In this document: piece by piece, positions 43,039 to 54,982 of the stretch
How the letters are laid out: each line of letters starts with the position of its first letter
Position numbering within the stretch: position 1 is the first letter of the stretch
From: Anodontia alba
Lineage: Eukaryota > Mollusca > Bivalvia > Lucinida > Lucinidae
DNA length: 64,000 nt
Direction of reading: 5' to 3'
NCBI GenBank assembly: GCA_964016985.1
Contig: OZ024821.1
Coordinates: 17,161,211-17,225,210, forward strand
Translations under genes and position numbers: made by a program
The notes under the pieces: generated by a model
The model's database searches: none
Seen by the model: only the letters and a program-made list of their open reading frames with translations
Told to the model about the DNA's origin: nothing

Positions 43039-44370
43039 GTGTATACTATGTATGAACAATCATACTGGGTAAAATTTAATTTTACGCGAACGTTGAACGA
43101 TAAACGGATATGGTATGAAATATTGCTTCGTCATATCCATTTGCGGTCCGTTCAGAGTGGGCGAAAAAGTCCAAATGTTTTTTCCGGAGATAGTTTTGTA
43201 ATGCTCTGGCAATTTTCTTACTTCTGCTATACGTTGCTTGCTTTTAATTATAAGGTGTATGTAAAACTGTTTGCATTCATATAGTGAAACTGGTAAATAA
43301 ATATTATTACAAAAGTATTATATTGCCTACAATGTTGGAATAGTAGATCGGGTACAGCCCTAAAATTTATTATTATCTACTTTATACAAGACATCAACTC
43401 GTTAGCGAAAAGCTAAGGCCAGCTCAACCCACGTAGCTACACGTTCTGATCGTGGTATATTCTTTCTATCAATATATTCTACAGTATTCAGTCTCTTAGT
43501 GGCGAGCAGCGAGAGTCAAGATCATTTTGTGCGGACGCACAGTCTGATCTTTCCCGCCCTTTCGCATATTTGCTCTCCTTTTTCGCGAGATGCGTCCAAG
43601 TTTACAAATATGTATGAAAGTCTCATTCAAACGAATTCCATTTAAAATACGTTCCAATAATTCAATTAATGTTTTAAGCGCAAACAAACACACAACAAAG
43701 AGGGTGTTATTTATTGAATATATCTAGGGTGGATATGAATAGGACTACGTGGGAAAATACATCTCTCAAACGAATAACTTGAAAACACGAAATTTTATTA
43801 AAATTTAAATACTTTAAACGCTTGCATATTATTTAATGGTACAAAGGTCGAATGGAGAAGTATTCTAAATGGTTTTTAATATTTTTTCCACGTAAGAACA
43901 TTTCAAGTTGAGTTGATATATTTAATGTAATACTCAAATCATCTTATCATGCTGTTGTGTTAACCTTAGCAAGATCTAGGCTACAAAATTAATATTTGCA
44001 AATGTCGCTGCATATGCATATGTATGTGTGTGCATGCGCAAGCGCTTTTGTGTCCTTGTGTTTATGCCCAGTTTCCTAAATCATAGTTTCTTCTACACTT
44101 TGAACTTCTTTAATCTCTGTCTTTTATTTTCGTTTATCTCTTCTGCACCAACATAACAGAAAGTGTTGGCTGAATAACTAATGATAGTGTTAGACCGCCT
44201 TGTGTTGTTTATGTTTACGAACCCTGAGTATAAGTGAAAGTTGAAACTGATCGTAATTACCAGTCATTTATAACCTAATGAATGCATTAAGTTAAAAAGA
44301 AGTTAGAGTCACAAGTTAGTGCAATTTCTACTGACGTTTTGATACGTGTCATTTCTTCGCAGAATAAATA
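43039..44370. other. Stretch without a recognised gene
   Basis: AT-rich sequence with only short frames. A worn GCGCAGTCTGATC fragment is near 43530. An (AATA)n tract sits at 44365-44392. Confidence 0.5.
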
Positions 44371-44439
44371 AATAAATAAATAAATAAATATAAAAATGGT
44401 GTGATTATCGCACCTGCTTGTAGCAGGGTGCGATATAGG

Positions 44440-44748
44440 CGTCCGATGTTCCGTCCGTCCGTCCGTCAACATTTATGTCGACGTTCGACATTTATGTCAA
44501 AGTTAGTATTCTTATCAACTACAAGACTAAACAACTATCAAACCTTGCATGAAACATCTCCCTGACCTCCTGACGTTGTGACATAGGTGCCCACTTTTCC
44601 ATTCGTCTGTCCGTTCGTCCGTCTGTCTGTCCGTCTGTTAACAGTTCTGTTATGTCGAAGTTCGACATTTACGTCAAAGCTAGTATTCTAATCAACTACA
44701 ATTCTACAACAACCATCATACCTTGCATGACACATCTACCTGACCTCC
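44440..44748. repeat. Two larger, diverged units preceding the 146 bp satellite
   Basis: (GTCC)n-rich sequence followed by TTCGACATTTATGTCAAAGT, ATCAACTACAA and CTGACCTCCTGAC. These are longer units (about 190 bp) related to the satellite through the CTTGCAT(G/A) and CTGAC segments. Confidence 0.65.
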
Positions 44749-45835
44749 TGACTTGGCAGGTACATTGACCCGGTGACCTTGACCTATATTTTGCGCTCCA
44801 TTGACTTTGACACAATTTATGTTGACATTCCAGATCTTCTCAACGATAAGGCGTACAACTACCAAACCTCGCATAGTGCTTCTCCTAGATGTACTGACTC
44901 GGCAGGTACCTTGACTCAGTGACCTTGACCTATATTTTGCGCTCCAGTGACTTTTGACACATTTTGCGTCGAAGTTCGATATCTCCTCAACTATAAGGCC
45001 TACAAACATCAAACCTTGCAAAGTGCTTCTTCTCAAAGTACTGACTCGGCAGATACCTTGACCTAGTGACCTTGACCTATATTTTGGCTGCAGTGACTGA
45101 CATAATTTACTTCAACGTTCCAGATCTCCTCAAGTGTAAGACCTCTAGCCACCAAATCTTGCATAGTACTTCTCCTAGATGTACTGACTCAGCAGGTATC
45201 TTGACCCACTGACCTTGACCTATATTTTGCGCTCCAGTGCCTTTTACACATTTTACGTCGACGTTCAATATCTCCTCAACTATAGGGCCTACAAACATCA
45301 AACCAAGCATAATGCTTCTTCTCAATGTACGGACTCTGCAGGTGCCTTGACTGGGTGACCTTGACCTATATTTCGCGCTCCATTGACTTTTACACCTTTT
45401 ACGTCGCCATACCATATGTCCTCAACTGTAAGGCCTTCAACCACCAAACCTTATACAGTGCTTCTTCTCGATGTACTGACTCGGCAGGTACCTTGACCTG
45501 GTGATCTTGACCTATATTTTGCACTCCAGTGACTTTGACACATTTTGCGTTGATGTTCGGTATCTCCTCAAATATAAGACCTACAACCCCTAAACCTTGC
45601 ATAGTGCTTCACCTCATTGCACTGGTTTAACAGGTACCTTGACCTATATTTGACACATTTTACGTTGATGTTTGATAACTCCTCAACTATAAGGCCTACA
45701 ACCACCATACCTTCCATAGTGCTTCTCCTTGATGTACTGAATTAGCAGGTACCTTGACCCGTGACTTTGACCCATATTTCACGCTCCAGTGAGTTTTACA
45801 CATTTTACGTCGACGTTCCATTATCATCGAGCTGT
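44749..45835. repeat. 146 bp tandem satellite with TGACCTTGACCT
   Basis: TGACCTTGA starts at 44774, 44920, 45067, 45210 and 45356 (spacings 146, 147, 143, 146). A one-base variant is at 45502 and a weaker one (TGACTTTGA) at 45762, after a shortened unit. TGACCTTGA is the reverse of TCAAGGTCA, the site bound by monomeric nuclear receptors of the ERR/SF-1 type. Each unit also carries a (G)CGCTCCA(G/T)TGACTTT segment and a CTCCTCAACTATAAGGCCTA segment. Minus-strand frames in it are repeats of the unit, not genes. Confidence 0.9.
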
Positions 45836-46583
45836 ATACTACGAAAAGTCAGTGCTGAAGATATAGCCATTAGAGGGAATGGCACTGGCCTCGAATATAT
45901 GTGCCCCACTAGGCACTTTGTCTACATTTTTTTTCAACCCAGTTTTCCAACTAAGCACTGCTAAGAATGAAATTTATTTAATAACCACGTTCTGATTGTG
46001 GCTCCTGTGACTTTTGCCCCAGCAGGTGCAATGACGCCTTCCGCGGAATTCTTGTTTTTTCTAATGACCGGTTTAGTGTCACTTCTTCGAAAGAATAAAT
46101 GTTTATTCTGAAGTACGGGTTTGTGTAACATCTTTACAAGAGAAAAGCTGTTGTCGTTTTGTCTGACGCTACTTTTTCTGAAGGTAATGTTGAAGGTTCA
46201 TTTCTTCATACGAAAAAGTTGGAGTTATTTCTTCCAATCGGGGAAAAACAAGCACTAAGTTAACAAGTCTATGTATTAATGGGCACCTCAATTTCCCCAA
46301 TCTGGAAATTGGGTTATGTGAGAGGAATGCCGGGGATACAAGATAAGACAACATTTCACTATTTGGTCGCTTCTGTAGCAAATTGAAATTTGTTTGGTTT
46401 AAACAGTATTTTATTTACAAAGAACAATGTACATGTACAATCAATTACAATCTTAACTGACAGGAGCTGACAGTAAGCTTTCGCTTATGTTAAAGTCATC
46501 TCCTGTGATTTATTGAAATGTTTACGAAGATAGTAATGGCGGTAACATACTGAGAATATAAACCAAATACCAAAATGTGAATC

Positions 46584-46643
<60 letters not shown>

Positions 46644-47110
46644 AATGACACTGTTTTGTGCTCAAATGGGATTTATGAAATGAGCTTTAACATAATCAAT
46701 AGTTTTTTTTACCATTGATGCCTACAGGACTCTACTAATCCTTATGAATTGGACAAGTCCATTTGCCATTTAAGAGGTGACAGATTTCTTTCATTTTCGT
46801 TGCTTTAACAAAAAATGATATATTTTAAGCCAACATCGAAGACCCAGTTGAGTCACCGCGCGATGACGCGTCCCACCTGGGTCTGCATTGTTTGCCTATG
46901 AATTATTGAAGAGAGCTTGGTTGGGTTGATATATTTACATACACGCGGCAAATGCGACCAATATTTCATATTGGCACAAAATTTAATATATAATGTAAGA
47001 ATTTTTACTAAAGGAAAGAAATGAAAAGGAGATAGAAAAGAAATGTTGACCGGACCCCATTTGTAAAGGGAAAATTTTGCTAAATTCATGTTTATGCTGG
47101 GAGTCACATA
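45836..47110. other. Stretch without a recognised gene
   Basis: Holds the (AG)n tract at 46587-46640 and a hairpin CGAAGACCCAGTTGAG-...-CACCTGGGTCTGCATTG at 46830-46895. No supported coding. Confidence 0.55.
46587..46640. repeat. (AG)n microsatellite
   Basis: About 27 uninterrupted AG units. Confidence 0.98.
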
Positions 47111-48760
47111 TTAAGAAAGGTTTATAGAAAGTCCTGAATTTACAATAAATTCTTTAATTTTTAAGAATATTTCTTCGTTTTGCCTGTCTATTTTTATTGT
47201 CACATCCAAAAAGCAAATCCCGTGTTGAATCATTTTGAAGATTGTCTGGTAAGTATGTACTTTGCGCTGCTGTATGTCGCGGACAAACAAACAAGAAGTG
47301 GAAGCACTTTCAAATCCCCCGCATAAGCAGGAGGGACTATCTACGATGTTCTTATGGTATAAGTGTGAATTCAGAGAGCTACACACCAGTCTCAGTCTAG
47401 CATATAAGATCTGTCCAATTCGAATGCCTACGCTATGGTATTTAGGTGGCCGTTTGATATCACTATTTAAGAGATTCTTGAAAACTGCAACAAATGAGGC
47501 CTGTTTAAATTCGTCGGCTGGGGAGTTCCAAGCTCGGAACAGATGAAGGGAAGACTGAATGACAGAACAGGTTTGTGTTTGAAGCAAAGAGTTGAAAATT
47601 GTTAGCATTACGTAAGTTGTAGTTGTTGATGTCTTGTACAAGAGGTGGAACTAGGTTGAATAGGTAGTTTGGAGCGAGTCCGTGCACTATTTTGTAGAAG
47701 GTTACTAGTTTATGTTTATTTCGTCTGCTTTGTAAAGTGTCCCAACCAAGCTGAGACAATAACTTTTGTATGCTACATAATTTTGTAACACAAGTTATAA
47801 TTCTAGCTGCTTCTGTATGGATAGTATCTAATTTGTTCTAACTCTAAGTCGATGCATTGTCCCAAACAGAATCACAGTATTCTTGGAGTGGTAGAATAAA
47901 ACGTGTACATTTTTTTTCGAGTGCCATTCTACTGATCCTAAATTTGAGGGATCTGAGAAGATTTAGACGTATCCACGCCATTTTAGATATCGAGGGTTGA
48001 GCGCAAGACTATTGTAACTCAAACATATTTTTGAAACCCTTGTTTAGGGGCAACTTGGACCCCTTTGTAAACAATGCAAATTTAGGTGCCATTGCTCATA
48101 CGAGCAATGGCACCTAAATTTTCATTGTTTACAGAAAGAAATGTTGTAATCTTCATAACGCCTTCATGGTGAGGAGATTAGGTTTGGGGAAAACCAACCA
48201 TCTGACTTACATGTACGCCAGTCTTGCGCTCAACCCTCGATATGTTGTCAATATGTTCCGTCTAAATACATGATTTAGAGACTGTTATACCGAGATGCTT
48301 ATGAGATCCTCTTTCGGTTAAAACCAAACCTGCCATGTTGATGAACCGAAACACGTTTTGCAGAGATCAGGACAGGGATCGTTTTGCCAGCGTTGAATTT
48401 GACCAGCCAGTCCTCTGCCCATTCACTGATGGTGCTAAGATCAGTGTTCATTACGCCAGCAGCTACATCAGGAGAGTCTACGACAATATACAAGCTGTAT
48501 CATTTGCGAATAATCAAATTGCAGATTCTATATGTTTGACAATTTGTATATAAAGAATGAATAACAGAGGCTCAAGGAGAGAGCCCTCGGACACTACAGC
48601 ATGGATTTGATCCCAATCGGAGGTTTCGCCATTTATAACAATGCGTTGTTTGCGACCAGAAAGATCACTGGAAAACCATTGACATACATGATCAGAGCAA
48701 CCAATACCGGAGAGTTTATGTAATAGACCGTAGTGCCAGACTGTGTCGAAAGCCTTACTT
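47111..48760 (-). pseudogene. Non-LTR retrotransposon reverse transcriptase, broken 3' half
   Basis: Minus-strand fragments, in order, are KAFDTVWH with GLLHKLSGIG (palm/finger motifs, about 48600-48755), a catalytic block reading LFANDTA where the family has FADD, with an in-frame stop three codons before it, then EWAEDWLVKFNAGKT (48380-48420), RRNKHKLVTFYKIVHGLAP and NYNLRNANNF (47590-47750), and a C-terminal segment with SCLCG (47250-47330). This order matches CR1/Jockey/L2-like elements that transpose by target-primed reverse transcription. The D to N change, stops, frameshifts, loss of the 5' half and an inserted palindrome at 47987 make it inactive. Confidence 0.85.
47987..48243. mobile_element. 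Palindromic MITE inserted in the RT pseudogene
   Basis: Ends ATATCGAGGGTTGAGCGCAA / inverse, with an inner stem CATTGCTCATACGAGCAATG. RT coding resumes on both sides. No other copy was found in this window. Confidence 0.85.
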
Positions 48761-50140
48761 TATTTGTTTATGCTTAAGATCAATTTGCTGCAGTCCAGAA
48801 ATCTATTTTGCGGTATTAGAATCCGGCTTATCTTCACTTCATTTCATGGATTAGAATAACATATTTACACATATATAGATGTGCCAAAGTTTTGGATGTT
48901 TCTTCCATATCCACCATCAATACAGTTGGACTGCGCCAAGGAAAAAATGTGTCTTCGGGGCATATGGGAACAGTAAAAATCCAAATCAGCGAGCGAAGCC
49001 GCACAAACTGCTAAGGGATATTGTTACACGTCGATATATTCTGCAGTGTCCAATAATTCTGTATGCGGACCGTGAAGACCCAGATAAGACTGCGCGGATG
49101 CGCAGTCTGATCTGGGCCTTAACTGTCCGCATAGGTGATGAAGGCACAATTTAGCATGGCGATGCTCGGTTATTAATGCTTAGCCAGCTGAATTTAAAAG
49201 GCAGTAGATGACATCTAAACTATATTCTAACTTTGTATATGACATTACGGTTTGACATTTCATGCTAATGGTCTCCATCGGAGACACTTTTGAATGAAAT
49301 GTGATTCCTTAATTTGCCAAATAAATGAATATATATTACTTTTCGGACGTCGACTGACTGGGCCAAAAGAGTGCTAAAGTTTAACATCAAGTAAAGTCGG
49401 TATACGCTGCATGCAATGTGATGACAAATGCTATTACCGATCGAAAATCCTATCCATGTTACATTGTATAAGGAAATCGTCTAAGACGATATCGATAAAA
49501 GACGCAAGGTACTATAGACACTTGAGTGGGTATTAAATGGAAATAAACATCAATTTCGTTTCATAAGTAGCATGAAGTGTCAACTAGAGCAGTATTTGGG
49601 CCGCGTCATGCGAAAAGGTGTCTTTGGGCACATGCCGGCAGCGAAGGCCCAGATCAGCCTGCGCATCCGCGCAGTCTGATCAGGGCCTTCGCTGTCCGCT
49701 AACAGAATCATTGGACACTATAGAATGTATTAATGGATAGCAAATGGCCGGATGAGACTTTTCGCATGCTAGAAATGAATATAAATCTGAGCATTTTGCG
49801 CAATTTGCGCGTGGTCGTAGACTCCTTTTCACGTGGCACGGCTCATTTGACAAAATGAGTATATTCTGGTCGTTTTCAAATATGTTCTCAGCTGTTTCAA
49901 AGAGTCATCTATTTTAACAGCATGGATAGAGTTATGAAATGTGTAAAAGAAATAAAAAGCTTGCGCAAACATGGAAGTTTTTCGATTCATAAATCAGTGG
50001 ATGTTTTAACCTTAGTGCGATTCTGTTGATAAATAGAACAGGAAGGGGCGATATTTCATTTATTTAAAATATAAGGCTTGACACTTCATTTAAAGTATCT
50101 CTATTATGAAATGAAAGCTTAAGGTGTCTAGATACAAGGT
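48761..50140. other. Gene-free stretch with two GCGCAGTCTGATC hairpins
   Basis: Hairpins at 49050-49140 (GCGGACCGTGAAGACCCAGA... inverse) and 49610-49745 (GCAGCGAAGGCCCAGATCAG... inverse ending GCTGTCCGC). A piece of the CATTTCATGCTAATGGTCTC repeat is at 49255-49320. No gene recognised. Confidence 0.6.
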
Positions 50141-50830
50141 ACGAAAGAGCATTAGGGCCACATACTTTTATTTCTGTTGATAAGTATCTCGAAATTTCGT
50201 CTTACTATCTCGAAATTTCGACATAATAAGTCGCTATTTCGACTTAATAACTCTAAATTTTGACTTAATGACTCGCAATTTCGACTTAATAACTTGAAAT
50301 GTCGACTTATTATCTCGACATTTCGCCAACAGATCTTGAAAATTTGACTTATTATGTCGAAATTTTGACTTAAGAACTCGATGTTTCGATTTAATAAGTC
50401 GAACTTTTGACTGAATAACTCAAAATTTCGACTTCATAACTCGAAATTTTGACTTAATAACTTGAAATTGTGACTTATTATCTCGAAATTTCGACAAAAG
50501 ATCTGTTGAATTAATTACAAACGAAGAATCACCTTGAAATATCTTATGTCGAAATTTCGAGAAAACAAGTTGAAATTCAACGTTTTTGGTCGACATTTCT
50601 AGTTATTTAGTCGAAATTCGATCGAAATTTCGAGATCTTATGTCAAAATTTCAGGATATTAAGTCGATATTTTAAGATATTAAGTCGACATTCCGAGTTA
50701 TTTAGTCGAAATGTCGAGTTATTAAGTCGAAATGTCAGCTTTTTATGTCTTAATTTTGAGAGAGGAAGTCGAAATTTCGAGATACCTATCAACAGAAATA
50801 AAAGTATATGTGGCCCTTATGCTCTTTCGT
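50141..50830. mobile_element. 690 bp foldback with mirrored internal repeats
   Basis: The terminal arms (about 60 bp) start ACGAAAGAGCATTAGGGCC and end GGCCCTTATGCTCTTTCGT, with TA at the left edge. The left interior (50190-50510) is built of imperfect TCGAAATTTCGACTTAATAA units, and the right interior (50540-50790) of the inverse GTCGAAATTTCGAGTTATTA units. Each unit itself contains the palindrome TCGAAATTTCGA. No ORF. Confidence 0.88.
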
Positions 50831-50929
50831 AACAAGAGGATCAGATAACATGGAAATTTTCCGACATGTTTTACAAGGCAGATAACTTTTATTACTTCCT
50901 GCTTGTTTTGCTGCACTCCACTGTCTTTT

Positions 50930-51290
50930 ATTTTAGAGTAGACAACTGTTCAGAAAGGAGACAAAAATTTTGATTTAGAATATAATCCTTCATTTTAGAG
51001 TATAGACAAATTTTAAGAAAACAATTTTGATTGGTAAAAGCCTTTCTTTTTAGAGTAGAGACCACTTTCAAAGGGAGACAAAACAATTTTGATTGGTAAT
51101 ACAATCTTTCTTTTTAGAGTAGACCCGACCAAACAATTTTGATTGCTAATACACTCTTTCCTTTTCAAGTAGACCAATTTTCAGAAGGGAGACAAAACAA
51201 TTTTGGTCGATGATTTACTCTTTCCTTTTCGAAATCACTTTTCGAAAGGGAGACAACGAGTTGCCTTTCCAAAAGTGTATGCACTCCCTT
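50930..51290. repeat. Tandem cluster of AGGGAGACAAAACAATTTTGAT units
   Basis: Five to six irregular units of about 60 bases share CTTTCCTTTTAGAGTAGAC and AGACAAAACAATTTTGATTG. Related to the cluster at 12.8-13.6 kb. Confidence 0.75.
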
Positions 51291-52107
51291 AAAACAGTAT
51301 AACTGCCCAAACTCCTTGTTAATATACAGTTATTTTCAAAGTAAAAGCCTCATAACTTAGATTTCATTTTACTTCGTAAGAAGAACATTCATTTGGACAT
51401 CTTATTTTAGCCTGTTTAAGTTTTAGTGACCCGAATAAAATCAATATACACAGGCGCATGTGTTTTCTCTATGTAGTTTAACCTGGTTTACACACACAAA
51501 GAGCAGTTTGCTAAATTATCCAAAGTGTGAAAAGTATTTTTTTATATCGATCAGTCAAAGTTTACTTTTTTTCGAGAAAAATGCTTTGGATCATTTTAAG
51601 CAACCATACTGCTTTCTAAAAGCATAACTTTCAGGAATATCAACATTATGATTCTTTTAGGGTCGCCTTTACTCACACATTCAGCTAGCTAAAAGACTAT
51701 CATGTGAACTTCTACATAATTTCTTACCCTGTATCCTGTTCACCCTTTTTTCTACACCAAGTGGTGAAATTAGTTTAGGGGTGGTTTTGCCTATATTCTA
51801 ACGAATTGAAGCATTTCGTTTAATGGTCGTGTATAAAATCCAAGTAATAAAGTATGGAACTGTATTAAATATTGCCATACACTTAATGGAGAGGAGCCAA
51901 ACTTCCCGCAAACACATTGGAGAGTATCCGAAGTACGTAAAAGCTACAAGTCAATCTGCTGACCATAAATAAAAGCGGACAACATTTAAATACTTTTTTT
52001 TTTTCAAAGAATAGACTTGATATTACAAATCATTCAAATTATTGGAAAAACCTTAGACTGAAATGTCAAGTCTTAAATAAGAAAATAAATGTCACCAATT
52101 TGCAACT
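51291..52107. other. Stretch without a recognised gene
   Basis: AT-rich; no family or frame that I can name. Confidence 0.5.
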
Positions 52108-52386
52108 CATTACGAGAACACGCCTATTCATATATATAGAGAATTTCACCTCCAAAAACTGAAAATTTTCAGATAAAAAAACTCTCATATTTTTCTTATT
52201 TCTGCAGAAAACATAGATTGTGGGTACTCGTTAGAACCGCCTCGCCGAGGCGATTCTAACGAGTATCCACAATCTATGTTTTATGCAGAAATAAGAAAAA
52301 TAATGTCTACCCCTGTAAACCCCAGTTTTACTATATAAAAGTGGGGTTTCAGGGGGTCAAAATTATATAGGCATGTTTTCGTGATG
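52108..52386 (+). mobile_element. Family-1 MITE, full length
   Basis: Starts CATTACGAGAACACGCC and ends CATGTTTTCGTGATG. The central base is C, with small one-sided changes in the right core arm (GGCGATTCTAACGAGTATCC). Confidence 0.92.
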
Positions 52387-52765
52387 TGATGAATTAACCT
52401 ACCGTTCTAGCATTCTGTAGGCTAAAGCATCAATTAAAAATTTAGATTAAAATGTGTATATGACGAAACGCATAATGAGATATACTCGTATATGAAGCCA
52501 GTTAATTGAAATATGTTTTCTCATGTTTTGTTATGTTCCCAGAACATAAGAGATTTTAATATGTTCCAATAGGAGCAAACGATCTTGCATGCGCCCTTGG
52601 GAAAATAAGGAGTACAGCAGTTTTGCTTCTGAAGTTAAGTTTCTGAATGCTTGCTATATGGAACTGAGGACGAAAAAAAAAACAGGATTTGATATTATTC
52701 AATTAATACGAATGTAGCATAAACTAAAATACTTGACACAAACAAGAACTTCTCACAAATGAGAT

Positions 52766-52846
52766 ATGGCTACCTTCCTGTGGTTGGTGATGGTTTTGTC
52801 ATGCAGTTTGGAGGTATGGGGAACTCACTGGACGAGAAATTACTGG
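52766..52846 (+). CDS. Signal-peptide exon of a probable small secreted protein
   Basis: The frame from the ATG at 52766 reads MATFLWLVMVLSCSLEVWG then THWTRNYW, a typical signal peptide with a cleavage site after VWG. It ends exactly at a consensus donor GTAAGT in phase 0. A start seven bases upstream in another frame gives no signal peptide and was not chosen. The next exon is uncertain: an acceptor at 57600 opens in phase 0 into a cysteine-rich stretch. It lies 380 bases downstream of a family-1 MITE. Function unknown; location would be extracellular. Confidence 0.5.
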
Positions 52847-52929
52847 GTAAGTAGGTTTGTAATATCATTGTGTTTTAGTTCATAGCACCACTGACTGTTT
52901 TGTTGTTAACGTGAATGGCTATACCTTGA

Positions 52930-53290
52930 GATTTTGCTACCATTTTAACAGGGAGACAACTTTTGCTACCCCCTGTTAGCTTTCCTGCAGAACCAATCCC
53001 TTCTGAAACAGGTCTACTATTAAAGGAAAGAATTTGCTACCTTTGGGAGTAAATTCTTTCCTTGTAGAAAAGACCCATTTTCAGAAGAGGAACAAAACAA
53101 TTATGACAGAGTTGCCTCCCCTGAAAGTGTATTTGTTTCCCTTAACTGTAATCTTTGGCACTCTCTTCAAACTCAGCAGACGATAAACTGGTGTTTGCTT
53201 CTTATGTTTCCCAAAATGTAGGGTCTGACAATTACGGGAGAGCAACTCGTTCCCTGAAGGGTGGCATCTGTTTGAGAAGGGAGACAAATG
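52930..53290. repeat. GGGAGACAACTTTTGCTACC hairpin cluster
   Basis: Contains GGAAAGAATTTGCTACCTTT / GGGAGTAAATTCTTTCC and several GGGAGA(C/G)CAACT edges. Same family as at 12.8 kb. It lies within the presumed intron after 52846. Confidence 0.7.
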
Positions 53291-53344
53291 CCTTCTTGTC
53301 AGAGGCTCTTCATTGAGGTGCAGCCATTCATCTTATCGCTTAGC

Positions 53345-53515
53345 AGTCCATGTAACATCTTCAGCAGGCGACATATTGAAATAGATTCCTTAGTTTTCCC
53401 AGAAAACAGGTGGTGTCATTTTTAATGCAAATTCTCTTCAGTTGAGACAATTTGCATGAAATGTCTTTTATGAAAAATAAGAATAGCATTAATGTGTCGT
53501 CTGCTAAATTAGTTC
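53345..53515. repeat. CAGCAGGCGACAT / CGTCTGCT palindrome, diverged
   Basis: Ends CAGCAGGCGACATATTG and GTGTCGTCTGCTAAA, with inner CCTTAGTTTTCCCAGAAAAC and ATGCAAATTCTCTTCAGTTG. A relative of 62208-62405. Confidence 0.65.
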
Positions 53516-54020
53516 AGAGTGTGGTTACAGTATTTACACATCTGACAGATGCTTCTTGCTGAGTGGCGGTGAGGCTGCTCTCTCAAAGGATTTTGGCCTA
53601 TTCTAGTAAGGACGCACATGGTCATGGTCATGTGCGTGTAATTTGCTTTGTGTTAGGCAATGTTGATAAGTAATAGACTAGTTAAATATATGTCTTCATA
53701 TAATTCTAATCCCTCAATCGGGTAGTTTAGGACACAATTTGTACGAGTGGCGTGTTAGTTAAAGGGCTAAATAGTACTGAATAGAAATTTAATGGTGAAG
53801 TTAAAGGAAACGATGAAAGGAGTTATTGTTCATCCGGACAGTTTCAAACCAGGTTTAAAACAACATATATGATTATGGGAGGGAGTAACTGATCAGACTG
53901 ACTCCTAATTTAAAGGCGTCGAGATTAGCTGGTAATCTGTTTAAAAGAACAATTTATATAGAGAAAAACGAGTATTTGTAGTATAGACAGGTGTGTGAGT
54001 TTGTCTGTATGGCAGAAGAT

Positions 54021-54126
54021 CCCAGTAGACACATAACGTTGAAACAACGTCGATTCAACGTTGATTCAACCTGATGTTGAATCAACGTTGAATCGACGTT
54101 GTTTCAACGTTGTGTGCCTGCTGGGA
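54021..54126. mobile_element. Phased ACGTYG palindrome, full length
   Basis: Ends CCCAGTAGACACATAACG and CGTTGTGTGCCTGCTGGG, with ACGTTG/ACGTCG every 11 bases and the axis at TTGATTCAACCTGATGTTGAATCAA. Confidence 0.92.
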
Positions 54127-54435
54127 TGCATGTGACGAGTGTATTTCATGGGAAGTTTAAAGTATGAACGAAACTAGGCTTGATCACAGATGACTCGGTA
54201 CCCTAAGTTTCCTTTTAATTTACTTTTAGGTAAATAGTAGCACCTTTGGTAAATAGTAGCACCTTTCCCCGATCCAAGTATTTATATCCACCTGAACAGA
54301 CCAGAATCCACCTGAATAGGCCAGAACATCAAATAATGATTATATAATTTATTATGTGTATTTGTAATATCAATAAGCACGACATTCACATGCTTATATT
54401 TGACATGGTTTCTGTTGAGTCCTCATTTTTGCTTC

Positions 54436-54723
54436 CATTACGAAAACACACCTATACAAATATGTAGAAAATGTCACCTCCAAAAACTGAAAATTTTCAC
54501 ATAAAAAAAACTCTGATATTTTTCATATTTCTGCTCAAAACATAGATTGTAGGTACTCATTAGAACCGCCTCTGCGAGGCGGTTCTAACGAGTACCCACA
54601 ATCTATGTTTTTGAGCAGAAATAAGAAAAAATAATGTATACCCCTGTAAACCCCAGTTTTACTATATAAAAGTGGGGTTTAAGGGGGTCAAAATTATAAT
54701 TATATAGGCGTGTTTTCGTGATA
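54436..54723 (+). mobile_element. Family-1 MITE, full length
   Basis: Starts CATTACGAAAACACACC and ends GTGTTTTCGTGATAA. The core tip is CCTCTGCGAGG and there is a duplicated TAATTATA near the right end. Confidence 0.9.
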
Positions 54724-54982
54724 ATTAAAGGCTTTATTTGTGATTTATTTGTTGACCGTAATGATTCATAGATGAGTTAGAAGACCAAACAAATATATAG
54801 TTTTACCGCTGTGGAGGCTGAGGGTGAGGGTTGGGATCTCGTAAAGCTAGCGTAAGCATGCAGTCCACCTCCAAGTAATGTATTACTGACCGTTTAAGGC
54901 AGTATTTACTTCGTGGTACTTTTTTAATAACTGTTATTTACTGTTGCACTTTCAAATGTTTATCTTTTAAGAATTATGTAAT

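Noticed and set aside
44716..45602. Three minus frames with similar repeated peptides (SAKYRSRS, ISNFDAKCVK)
   Set aside because: They are the 146 bp satellite read in frame for part of its length. The unit is not a multiple of three and the peptides shift.
47262..47546. 94-codon plus frame
   Set aside because: It is the antisense of the RT pseudogene, whose minus-strand motifs explain the region.
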